DNA of 64,000 nt. It comes from Chaetorhynchus papuensis (Eukaryota > Chordata > Aves > Passeriformes > Rhipiduridae). Every line of letters starts with the position of its first letter. Position 1 is the stretch's first letter. This document shows, piece by piece, positions 12,201-25,200 of the stretch. The stretch lies in contig VWYX01000685.1 in assembly GCA_013396525.1 (NCBI GenBank), positions 396,225 to 460,224 of the forward strand, written 5' to 3'. The translations under genes and the position numbers were made by a program. The notes under the pieces are model-generated. The model saw only the letters and a list, made by a program, of their open reading frames with translations. It was not told where the DNA came from and made no database searches.

Positions 12201-15200
12201 CCAGTGAATACTTCCAGACGAGAAGCATACATTTAGTAACAAGTTGTGTTGTCGAAAGGATGATAAACTTTTTTCCAGGTACCTGCTTTCTATTCCAAAT
12301 TAAGGCAGTAGTAAGTACAAGAACTAAGGATGCTGCAGAGTCGTGTCCAGTGCCTTGTTTTGAATAGCAAGGAAATGCTATATGTATTGGTTTTGCACCA
12401 ATAATACAGAATATTAATTTACAGTATTACCTAAGTTTACAGTATTATCTAAGTAACAACTACTTAGATACTACTTAGTAACAACAGCTGCTTTTGCAAA
12501 GACTTCTACATTAATTTATAGGAAAAGACTGGCATGGAAAGAAAACTAAGCAAACTTTACCAAAGACAAGGTAAAACTAAGCAAACCTTACCAAAGAGAA
12601 GATTTAAATAGATTTAATGGGAAGGGGAAATTGAGTGGATGGCTATGCTCCGGTTAAGGAAAGAAAACAAGAACAGAATTGAATGGAAAAAAATTCAGAG
12701 AAGGAGCTTATTCTATTAGAGGGGAAGAATGGTCATTATGAACAAATGTGCAATAAAAGATGATTAAGTTAAAGAATTTTGACATTTTAAAAGAAGGTAC
12801 TAGTGTAACAAAGATGCATGTTGCTTCCTTCTGCAATTTCGTTCAACTTGAAAAAGCTTGATCAGGATAGAAATCTTGTTATTGAACTGCACACTGCTGA
12901 TGAAATAGGAGGAAAAGGGTGTATTTGTTTAATTGCTAACTTTTTTAAACTTTGCTCCCCAAACATTTTTATCCAAAATAAATATAGATTACATCTTCTT
13001 TTTCAAAAAAGACATTTGCAATGTCTTAAATGTCTTAAAAAAGACAAAAGTCTTTGTGCAAATTGTAGGTATCCTCTACTTTAGAAATTCAAGTCAATAA
13101 CCTAATTTAATAAAAAAAAATGTAACTAATATTAGGCATATGTATGTGGTTGCAAGTACTTTTTACAGAAGTCTAAATTAAATATTTGGGAGATAAGCTT
13201 TAAGGTGATACAGACTTGCTAAAATAACTATTTTTTCTTTCTAGGAAAAAGTAAGAAAAAGGACAAATGCAGAAATTCTCAGTTGTATCCTCTGATTGAG
13301 AATCAGTTTTGTCCATGTGACAAGTACAGTGCTCAGTCTGTGGGAAATTGGTCAGATTGTATTTTGCCAGAGGGTAAGATGGAAGTATTGCTGGGAATGA
13401 AGGTACAAGGAGACGTTAAGGAATGTGGACAAGGCTATCGTTACCAGGCCATGGCGTGCTATGACCAAAACAATCGACTTGTGGAAACATCACGATGCAA
13501 CAGTCATGGTATTTACAAACCTATTTTCTTTCATTTGTTTGCTAATGTGCTTTATTTAAATTTAACATAAGATGTGTACAAGTAGAATTAGAAGATTAAT
13601 ATTTATTGGTTAGGCTGCCTTTTGTCCCAAGATACCGTCAAACCCAGCACACATTTTTGCTGACTTTTAAAATAGTAACATTAAGTAAAATAATGGTAAG
13701 ATACTAAAAAGGTATTTTACTTGAAACAATTAAAATATTGTTATTTTTACTGATGACTGTACCTAGAATATTGAGAATAAAGCCATTTAGAAGGGGCAAA
13801 TTCTCAAAAAATTAACAAGCACAGGACTATTTTGGGAAGGCTGAAATTCCACAGATTCTTTAAACTCCTTATATAGCCTTATCTCTACCATTTGCTCTTC
13901 AGCACTTTAACAAACAGGCATGCACTGACCTGAGTTCAACAGCACACAGCATTTTTTCTCTGTGTAAATCTGTCATGTGTAAAACTAGGGTGGTTAAAGA
14001 CTTTTTATTCTTTGTATTTTCATTGCTCCGGGAAGGAACAGTGTTCCTTCCTGAAGGGGATGCATCTGTAGCATTAGGATCAAAACTGGCGGTTTCTGGT
14101 TTTCAGTGAGCCCGAAATGTGCTAATTGACATCACTGGAGTTTTGTGTTCATTTTTTTCCTACTTGTGGTGGAAAATTGTATATGAACAATTGGTATGAA
14201 AAACTGGATGTTAGTGCCATTAAAAGGTCAATGTAAGTTTAATTCACATATGTGTTCTACTCTCTAATGTTAAATTAAGATAACAGAAATTTCATTTATT
14301 TAGTTGGATATATTTGAAATAGCTAATCAAAGAAATTAAATTAAATAAGGAGATTTTAATCCACACTATTAATTCCAGTTTAGAGATATGATAAAATAGA
14401 AATTCAATGTATCAAGTCAAGGTTTTAGCATATCTTTGTTATTTGATGGAAAAGTGAGCATTCAGCTAAATTCCTCAAAGCAAAACTGGAAGATAATTTG
14501 GTGGAGAATTTTCTTCCTTTTTTTTTTATTCAAAATCATCTTTTGCTGTAGATAACTCATACTTGAAAGATAAGTTTGTTTAAATACATCTGAATGACAA
14601 AGTCTAAGTCCTAAGTTCTCATTGGACAGGAAAGCTCTCTTTTTACTCTGAGAATGTTCTTTAATTCTGTTCTCAGCTATTTGCTCAGCTATGAGGTCTG
14701 CAAAGAGCTAGTTTTGTTCTGTGTAGTCTAAAGAGGATGTGCTGTATTTGGTCTGCCTGACCATGACCACTTGCCATTTTGTAGTACCAAAGAAGCATCT
14801 GCTTTTAGCCACCAGCAGTTGTGTGAGCACAGATCTGCCTGGACTGGGCGGTTGTCCTGAGGGAATTAGAAATCTGCGCAGAAACCACTCAAAAACGATT
14901 TGTGGAATAATCTGATTTGTTTTGAAGGAACCATTAGAAAACACAGAACAGAAACTTTTTCCTATTTCTTTGCTGACGGTTTTTAAAATTTACCGTGTCT
15001 GACACTGTGTCAGAAATTCATGTTTTTTTCAGCATTAAGTTCAGAGTGACCTTTGAAAAGTGAAAAATTGTAAAAGCACTTCAGTATGTAGAAAACAAAG
15101 GGAACTGATGGCCCACTGCCAATCAGTTTTCAATGATTTGAAGAATGGGGACTGCCAGCTCTTGTGTAAAAAGAAGGAAAGAAACTGTTTGTCCAAGAGC

Positions 15201-18200
15201 AAATTGTAGGTGTCATATGTGGTAGGTAGCATGCTGCTGCTAGGAACAATTTTTTTTGTGTAAAACAAGTATGGATGTAGCTGTTTTCAAGCCCTGGCAG
15301 TGCATTTCAAGGTGCAATTCCACTGCAAGAATCAAAGAGATGTAAGAGGAATAAAAAATTACAAAGAAATAATATTCTCAACCATCATTGTTTACCCTGT
15401 CATAACTCTCCCTTCATGATAGTAATTTCTGATCCAATATATTTTACCAGTGAATGTGGCCTACATTCACAGTAACCACAATGGATATTAATCCAGTGGA
15501 AAAGCTGCTAACAATGTATTACTGTTATTCCTACTGTGGCCAGGGCTACTGTTTACATGCCATTATCACTCACAGGCATCCTTCCAAAAACACAATACAG
15601 CATTGCTTTGTTGTGCTCTTTCCTTCTCCAGTTTCATCCCATTTTTCTCATGAGAGATTTGAAGTCTCTTTCAACTTTGTAAAATGGAAATGTTTTCCTT
15701 TCATTACTATATTTGTTGTAGATTGAGAAGCCTGAACCCTTTGTTTTTATGTGGTGTTTTCTTTTGAATTCTTTCTTTCTAGATCAGTTCATTAAGGTGT
15801 CTGGTTCCTTGATATTCCACCACACCACCCCCCACCTCACCCCCCTCCCCATCTGTGTTTTCTCATTGGTTCAATTTGAGGGGGACAATACAGGTTAACT
15901 TAGTCCATGGTGTAATGTGTGAGCAGATGAAGCTTGGAATTCGTACTGAACTAATCCTGTATTCCTTCTACTTTCTTAAAATTGCTTACAGGAATTTCAT
16001 GTATACAGGAAATGAACTATCTAATGTGACTTTGATGATAAAGGTTTAAACTGATGCTAATGAATACGTCACTAAATTTATGCTTTCCTTTCCAGAAGAT
16101 CCTCTGTTATTGACAGGTGTTGTACACACACCTAGTATAGGCTTATGTTAAGCTTACCTAATTTATTGTCTGCCTTCAGCATTTTTCCAGGTTTAACATA
16201 CTTTTGCAGATACAAGGGAGCTAGAGGAAATAATATAGATTTTTCAATCTAATTTTAGTTTATGTTTACTGCCTTTTCTGAATAAATGCTTTGTATTCAT
16301 GGATTACATTCTGATGATTTGTTTTATTTTTTCAACATGTACAAACTGCTGGTTTGCCGGTTAAATCTTATTTTATATCTTCCCAGTATTTATTTAAGAT
16401 GCTTTTGTTGTTATTCTCATGCCCTTGTTGTGTGACAGTTCTTCAGTTTGGCATCTTCTCTACGTTTCTGTGTGCTTTTTGTTTTGTTTTGTTTTGTTTT
16501 TTCTTTAAGAACAAACATAAAAGCTATATTATGCCAAATCAACAAGGGACTTCTGTGGTATCACAATAATACCCCACCTGCTGGAAAATAAAAGTGCCTT
16601 GTAGCTTCCCATCAATCTGCATTTGGCTTTTCAAGCAGAACTTGACAAGACACATATTTCAAGCTTGCTTGGGTTATTTTTGTAAACTTTAACAGAGGTG
16701 CTTATTTCCCTAGATCTGTGCTTTTTGACTCATTTTGTAACTGATTTTTCACTAGATTTTTTACTAATTTTATAACTGATCCAAAATGTCACCAGGTTTT
16801 TCTGCTGTGTTATCTGCTTTACTCAGAAATATGTTTTATTCTCAGTTCCTGTGGGTCTGTTATTTCTTTTCCAAGTATTATGTAATTGCAGTTTTTGTAG
16901 GATATGATTTGGCGAATTAGCTTGCACTAGGACAACAAGACCAACATTTAAGGGAAGATACTTCCTGTCTGGTATCCAACTTTTACTTGAAATTTTGTTG
17001 TCTTCTGACACTAAGAAATCCTGAGGTGGGAAATTGAGTTAATTGAACTTCTTCAGCTGTGAAAACAACCCCTAAATCTGACAAGAGGGACAAACTGCAC
17101 CCACACTGATGTTATTAATACCTCATGAGATGTGTTGTGATATATTCAAATGACAAAAGAAACTCAAATTGTGAGACTTTCAAAAGTTATAAGTAAATAT
17201 TGCAATGTTAATTTATGAGGCCATGAACAGGTCAGTGTTGCAAGTCCTGTTTTGAGTGGACAGAATGAGAAAACAGACCTGCTCTGCTGTACCAAAAAAT
17301 TCATAAGCTGTTTGTTTTTCAAAATGTGGTGTGCTTATCATCACAATTCAGTTGATTTATTCAGAAAAGAAAAGGTAAACAGGAGCAGAAGAATCAATAC
17401 TTCAGGGCTCTTTTTCCTGCTTGACACATCTCATGTTCAAAAGATTTGAGAAGAGTTAACTAACAGACTGTTTCACAGACACCAAGGAGCTAAAGGACAG
17501 ATGTGACACAAGGAACACCCTAAATCAGTATACCCATCAGAGGATTCTTGTGATAATCTTTGAAATTTTGGGTGCAGTTATAAGCTCCCAAGTACAAACA
17601 AGTTTCTCAAAAAGACAGGAGTGACCATAAAAGAAAAGACAAAATATAGTTAAATAAATCTGTTTTTACTGCTAGGTGAGAACGCTGGGAAGCAGAAGGC
17701 AGAAGTCCTTCTGCAGAGGGTCCTTAGCTTTCTGTAGCTTAAGAGGTGCTTCAAAAAAAGCCCCAAACAAACAGATGAAAGTAGACCTAAGTTTCAGCTG
17801 CAGAGAGACAAGGTGGTTTGTTTATTCCTTCCTTTCTTTTTTCATCTGTGCTATATATGCCAAATATTTTGACATTTATTTTCAAAATATTTTGTTTCAA
17901 ATTTTAGTTAAATGTATTGGTGAGAGTTTACACTATTCAGCAGCCATTTGAAATATTCTGCCACTGGTATTTTTCAGCCATGCCAGTTCTGCAGAGTGTG
18001 AGCAAGAGCTAATAGCTTCCAGTTGCCAGCAGATGTTGTGACATCAGCTAAAAGTGGTAACTGAGCTGTTGTCTACCTGTTTCCCTTAATGGAAGACACA
18101 TAAATTGCCCTTTCTCTTCTTCCTGGTTTTCTTCAGTACTACATAGGTAATTTTATTGGAGAAATACTAAAACATATACTTAGTTTGTTAGTTAAGTGTG

Positions 18201-19185
18201 AAAGGGTTTTTTTTCTATTAGAAAAGCAGCAGTTGTTTTTCATAGCTTTATCCCTATCATCACTAGTGTACTAGAGTTCTGTGGATAATGACACGTGTCT
18301 GCCAATAATCTGTTTGCATGCATTTGTGTAAAAAATTGAGAGATTCTCTTCATTGTTCCTTTAAACTGCACCTTGGAATTTTCATGACAAAAAATTAAAA
18401 GCAAGCCACTGCCATGCTTATGAACTGCACTATTTACTCCTCGGTATTTAGTTTTTCTCCATCACGTATCAATTATGAATCATGACCCACATAAGCTGAG
18501 CAGTGGTTGTGTTTGTGTGAGCCTGCTGAAGGCGAGCAGAGGAGCATGGCAGACGGATGCAGCATTTTTATATAGGTCGTATTACCCTTCTTAATTCATG
18601 TCCGTTTACTGTTAAGACCTCAGGCACAGTCAAGCAGTCAGGATAGTTTGTCTGCTGCCTTATTAGTGTGAGATTATTTCCCCCTTTAGCATTAATTAAA
18701 TGAGATGCATTGATTTGTGCTGACTCTACAAAGCCCTGTGTGGCTACAAGGCTTATGTGGAGGATTAGAGAGGAATATCTGCGTATCAGTGAATACTTTT
18801 GCAACAGCTGCTAAGAGTATCAATGTGAATCGAGGAATTTTGTATTTAACTGCTTATATGTGCAATAAAATAAAATCTTGTATGATATAACAGAGTCTAT
18901 ATAGTCCAAGATGTTTGTTACAGCTTGCTTTATCCACTTTTATTAGGATTTTTTAAATCTGTTTATTTGACTCTCAGTATTCTCACCTGAAGCAATGTAA
19001 ATTTATCCAGAAAAAAAAAAATCAGTGTTAAAATTTAATTAAGACTTTCTGTTGAATGTTTATTCAAAAGTAAATATATTTCCCAAAGGAATTCTAATCT
19101 AGTGTGGTACTAAGCCTAGGTTCTTAAATTGTTATTAAGATACTTTGCTATTTCATAGCTTATATATTTTCTCATATTTTTTAAA

Positions 19186-19216
<31 letters not shown>

Positions 19217-22200
19217 TATTTATGTTGTGTGTTGTCTAGGAATATGCTACTTATTGACCTGCTCCAGAAATCCTATCTTAGGCCTCTGCATTCTGGTGCC
19301 ACCACATCTGCCTTGTCAACAGGACATCAGTCTTAAAGCAGACATCCATCAATTCAAAGACATGTAGTTAGTTCACCAGAGAAAGAATTACTGATGCAGA
19401 AGATAGTTAAGCATGAACAATTGCTCTCAGATTTTGAGGCTTTGAAGGGTAATCCTGAAAAAAAAAAAAAGAAAAAAATCTTATGGTGTTCAATCTATCT
19501 TTCCATGGCTCAGCAGAAACATGAATAGTGTCTAGAAATACATATCTTCTGTTACAAATGAAATGCAAATACTTGTATATTTCTTTGTCCTGGAAGATGA
19601 GATCCATGAACTTTATATTTCCCAGAAAAAGAAAATCTGTGAGAAGAACATAAACCATTTTGACATTTCAGGTTTTTTTCTTTGAAACACAGCATGACAT
19701 TTAATTATGAAAGCAGGAGCATAACTCTGTCAGTCCTAGGGACAAAAGTTCATGTAAACATTTTGCAAGATGTTTATATTTGCAGCCTTCAACTGGAGTG
19801 GTCAGTCTGTTCTTACACATTGCACTTGCAGTTTGTGGGGAAAAGTCTTATATCCACCTACTTATCCTGCTTTGTCATTAGAGAAAGCGTGGAGTCCATT
19901 AAAGTCCTCCCTCATAAATTATCCATCACATCTGTTAATGAGTTTGCTCTAGGAGTCCAGATTTTATAGCCAATTAACAATGGGACAGTAAACTTTTCCC
20001 TTTTACTAATGAGTTCAGTTCATGCTCCTAGTGGTTCAAAGCCATTTGTTAAATTGTGGTTCAGTAATCTTTTATGATAGAATAGCCATGTTCTCACTCA
20101 TAACAGACAACTGCCCATTTCACAGCCTTGTAGGAGCTGAAATAGTTGAGAAATTACTGCCCTGGGACCAGACATAGGCCCTTAGATAGAGGCAACTCTT
20201 TCCAATGCCTCTCTGGACCATGAAGAGCCTGTACCCTGTACTGCAGTACACCAAGGTCTCATCTCTCCAACATCCCTCAGATGTTACGAGAAGGAAGATA
20301 TGCAGGAAGCATGCAGTGAAAGACTTCAGTCAGGAGGAGAAACAGCAGGCAAAAAGTGAACTGCCAATGTCCAGAGAACATATCTCCAGCCTTTACAGTG
20401 TTATTCTTCTATTTCACTGTCCCTCCCTCACCTTCTCAGCTCTTCTTCGTAGACATTTCACTGCTCTCATTCTTTCCTTCTCTCTATGTCTGTTGTATTT
20501 TACCTTGGTGATTTCTTGCTTGTTCTTTAAACCTCAGAGCTCTGGTATGACTTTTGGTGCAATTATGTCAACCAACCAGTCTGTGTGATATAATTGGGTG
20601 ATATCTCACCGTACAGATGCTTACCCACACACTAGAGGCTTGTTTCTGTAATAAGGTTCTGTACTAACACACACACAAGGTTTGTCTAACACAAAGCGGC
20701 ACCTTTTCAAGGATGATTTCATCAGACTGAAAACAATACCGAAAATTAAAACAGTGCTCATCCATGTCCTTTTAACGTCAGAAACTATGTATCTGCATCA
20801 CCAGTCCCATTTGCATGTAGTATTTCAGGTTTCTGCATTTCAGTATTTTTTTAACATATTTTCTCTGTATAACAACATGCTGTCTTCTCACTTGTTAAAA
20901 TTTTCGCAGTGTGAACAAGGTTGACAAATACAAACATTTGGAATTTAACAAAAACACCAAAAAAAAAGTATAAACTTTTCAAAGTTCCTGAACATCTGCT
21001 TTCTTGGATCTGAGGGAGGATTTCTATGAAGTTATGGAGATCATCCTTAATCACCCTAAAAGATATGCTGACTTCATACACGAAGAAAGGCATCTGAGAT
21101 GATGACAAGTCCAGAGAAGTTTTTCCTGAAAAGTACCATTAGATAGGTAGTAAGTGGAGTGGAACAAGTAATTTGCAACAAGTAATTTATTTTTTTAATT
21201 CACTCTTTATTTTCTTGACTAAAGTGGTATCTGTAAGCAATTTGAAGTCTACTTCTGCCTCAGTTCTAAGGGAGTCCAGTAGCATAGCTAAATGCTAAAT
21301 AGTCTGTTGAGCAGAATATTGAGGCCCCTGAGAGGAAATATGCCAAGGGATGAATATGCCAAAAACTTTTTGATGTCAGATATAACAAGGTCGTTTTCAT
21401 TCTGCATACTAATTACATATAGAATGCAAATCAGAGTGTTTGTTATTTCTTCCCTCTGTCCTCTATTTTGAATGTGAGAACATTCTTCATTGCATTTCAC
21501 TGTCTGGACAAAGGATACCAGAGTAAGCTCTTGAGAGCATTTTGTTCTGTTTGTGTTTCACCAAGATATTACTTTTGGCAGGATGTTTATTTCTTTTCTC
21601 CTCCTTCTTTGTTTTCTATCCCTATGCAGTATCTCCTTACAATTCTCTTGGCTTTGTGTTTTGAGCCATTTATTTCCTCTTCTCCCTCCATGTCTTTTCT
21701 TACCCTTTCCTCGATTCCTCCTTAGCCTCTCTTTTGTTTTGCATCTCCTCTGTTGTTTCGAATTCTGACTCTTTGCCATGAAAAATAACTTCATAAAATC
21801 ATAGAATATCCTGAGTTAGAAGGGACCCACAAGGATCACTGAAGTCGAACTCCTGGCCCTGCTCAGGACACCCTAAGGGTTACACCATGTGACTGAGAGC
21901 ATTGTCCAAACACTTCTTGAACTCTGTCAGACTTGGTGCTGTGACCACTTCCCTGTCCTTCTCTTATTTATTTCTTTCCCTTCTGTTTGGAGAAGCTGTG
22001 ACATTCCTTTGTGGACACCTTAACAGTGCTCTCAGTATACCAGTGGTTAGGAGTTTTTTAATGCCTGTCTTGCATCTTCTAAAATAATAAGTGTTTTTCT
22101 CTCTGCTCTTCAAAAATGTTCCATGCTTCCAGGATCTCCAAGCCTTCCTACCTAATGTTAGAGCCCCTTTTTGATACTTTCATTGATTGACTCCATTCTT

Positions 22201-25200
22201 GTTCTCTTCTAAACATGTCTTTCCCATTCTTCTTGTTCAACTGTTTAACTTTCATATGTGGAATTTAGGTCTTGAAGCTTTTCTGAGAAAAGAGGAAAGA
22301 GGGAGAGGAGAGCATCATAGGGCAGATATCATGGAGAAGGCATAGGAAAGAGCTGTATGGGGAGCAGAAGCTATTCCATAAAGCTTGCAGGATTAAGGAC
22401 CCAGAATAAGATGGCAGTTCGGTATTTTTTGATTATACAGTGTGTGGGTAGTGTCATCTGGACCACTGTATCCTCTACAAAATGCATTAACATATCAGCA
22501 AGGTTGCAGTTTTCCATGTTATAACTCTTACTGAGACTCTGTATCTGTAATATGATGCTATTCCAGCTTTTTTGCATTCTATGGTAAGGCAGTTTTGTCG
22601 GCTGACTTCAGTGTAAGTATTTCATAGATAGTATAAAGGTTGCTCTAGTGATATGGTTTCATTTGATATTTTATGGAATCACTTAGGATATAGCTCAGTA
22701 GAATTAAAATGTTACCTGGAAATTGCATATATTATAATGTATTTGACACAACTTCTATCTGCAAGATTCTAAACATGTTGTTAAACTTTTTGCCCTTGTT
22801 TGGATGAAGTGAAGGGAAAAGAAAAAAACAGTTTCTAATTTGTCAATTATTTTAGTTTAGTGTCCACACAGGCTTCTTTTGTTAGGCTATGAAGTATTAT
22901 TAAAGTCCCAAAATACCGTGGTATACTGGAGAAGATCTTGGCAAAGATTGGGAAGATCCCTTTGACAGTTATTAAGACAAACTCAGAGGTCTATGGAATT
23001 CCTTAAAGCAAAGTCTTCCTGAAGCAGCCTGTAACAATTAAAGTTACCTACTTAAGGATGTACCGTATATTTAAAACAACTTGAATTTTAGTTTTTCAGA
23101 CCTTAATTACCAGAGACAGAAATTTAACAATTGGTAAATGGCATAATTGTGCTAAAGTAGAAAGATTTCTCCAGAAAAAAAAGTATTTAGAAGTTATGTT
23201 GAAAGTAAAAGCAGCACTTCAGAATCACAAGAAATTTCATAGAGCAATAAAATCTTCTGTTAGGTCTATCAGACATTAAATGTCACTAAACATTTATTAT
23301 TTGAAGGGAGTTATTTTTCTTAACTTGCTTTGGGTTTTTTCCATTTTCACTCTGTAGCTTCCTGATTGGATGAGTACATGGTTTTGTACAGCACCTGAGA
23401 GGGCCAGTTGAAAGCTCATTTTTGGTGAAGGTACAGACTTTGGTATTTATTTGCAGTCAAAGTTCAGTGTAGGATGGAGCTCTGAGATAGGGTGCATCAG
23501 ATTTCTAGGACTCAGAGATGTCAGGTAAGGTGAAATGTAGTCAATTTTGCATCTACAACTGCAGGGCAATCTATGTCAGCACCTCTGATATGCAGGGATG
23601 TGATGTTCAAAAATGTATTTTGTCTAACACAAAGTCCTTTTCATATAATATCACTGAATTGGTTGATCAAATGGTAACAGATATTTAATAAACAAGCTTG
23701 TAATTCAAGCTAATAACATTCCATGCGTTTTAAGGAAGATACATTTGATGAGCAGTAGTTTCACAGTGCTGAAGTCCAGAATATGCTCTGTACTTCTAAA
23801 CAGAGTAAAACCATACGTGATAAAGCCATCACCTGAATATGACCATAAAACTCTGAATTCTACTATAGGTCTTTAAAATACTTTATTTTCTTTATATATA
23901 TGAACAAATTAACTAGATTAACTATTAAAACTAATCAACTACATCTAAACCAACAAATTAACTAGAAATAGGTATACAGAATTGAAATCTAAGTGTTTTG
24001 ATTCTTTAAAAACCTTGAGATTGGTTGCTATTGGTTGCTTTTAGAAGAGACAGAAACTTAGAAGCATAGGTTACAAACAATTCAGTTCTGATGAAAGGAC
24101 TGATTGCTTTCAAATTTAAAAATGTAAATATATCTGACAAACAACTGAAACATTTAAAGCCTAGCAAACTGTGCCAATCTTTTGAGAATTATCTTAGCCA
24201 AGTATGTGCCAATTTTGCAACTGTTTTCATTAAATATTTTAATACAATTTTAAATGCACCAAGGTTTTTAATCTGTAAAGTGAACATTTGCTAATGGTAA
24301 ATACTTTGCCGATCTGACACAGGAAAGGGGATAAGAGAGTTCAGGATATAGTTGTAGTAAAAATGCAGTAAAGGCCAGCTTTTTATTTGATGTATTACAG
24401 CTTCTCCCTTAAATATTGGAATAAATTACACGTATTGTAGAGCTATGGCATATGTTGCTTTTGAGAGAGACATTTTCACTTATTCAGTGAATTGAGGCCT
24501 CATGTTACTCCCTGCAGACCATGTCATACCCCCTTCCAACCTCTCTGGACCTATGACTTATCCAAACCAATCATCTGCTTTTCCATTCAGTGTAATTATT
24601 CAGTGTGCTACTGGGGGCAGATGGTTGTTAATCGGCAGATCATTAACGTGGCAGGCTACTCTCTCTTTCTAGCCTTAGAAAGGTCACAAGGTGTTAAGTT
24701 CCCCTGCTCCATACTGGCGAGATGCATTTCTTCTCAGTTGGATTTTTGATGTATAACTACAATTGAATTACTTGATACAGTTGTGGAGTATCTTTAATTA
24801 AACATTTTTTTTTCCTTAAAAAATTACATATCATTTATACGGAGTAAGAACGATGCCACCAAGAGATGGTTAGTGTCAATTACACCATAGCTGTCATAAA
24901 GTTTGGATGCTGAAATCTGGAGAGTGTGAATCCTAATCAGATGGGATGATGAGCAGTGAGGATGCTCAGCTGCTATTCCAACACAGTCTCCAGCTATATG
25001 TGTCAATTTTCTGCAGAATTTAATTTAGCCCTAATGATGAAGAAATCTCTCTATTCACACAGTCCTGTCAAGTCAAACTTTGGAGAATCTAAATGAAGTA
25101 GACGAGGGCTTCAGGGAGAAATGGCAAACTGACATGCTGAAGAGATTTCACTTTCTTTTCCATTCATACAGGGTATATTGAGGAAGCTTGTATTATTCCA

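Larger units (their letters stand above)
10759..13244 (+). other. THSD7A: THSD7A intron (2.5 kb)
   Basis: No coding or transposon sequence is recognised. It contains local short duplications and an inverted repeat at 12418-12600, described separately. Small ORFs at 11016-11252, 11623-11805 and 12818-13084 have no recognisable features. Confidence 0.85.
13509..25171 (+). other. THSD7A: THSD7A intron (11.7 kb, longest here)
   Basis: No exon can be supported. The flanking exons join in phase to a continuous THSD7A peptide, so nothing coding is missing. Contents are a 21-bp near-palindrome at 14031-14051, C-rich and GTTTT low-complexity tracts, a TA microsatellite at 19184-19220 and a CR1 fragment at 21791-21957. 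Stretches near 18400-18810 and 24480-25080 have the look of conserved non-coding elements. The many ORFs of 60-127 codons are unremarkable. Confidence 0.85.

Noticed and set aside
20205..20588. 127-codon + ORF
   Set aside because: Intronic, without acceptor/donor context in frame. The exons on both sides join to a complete THSD7A peptide without it.
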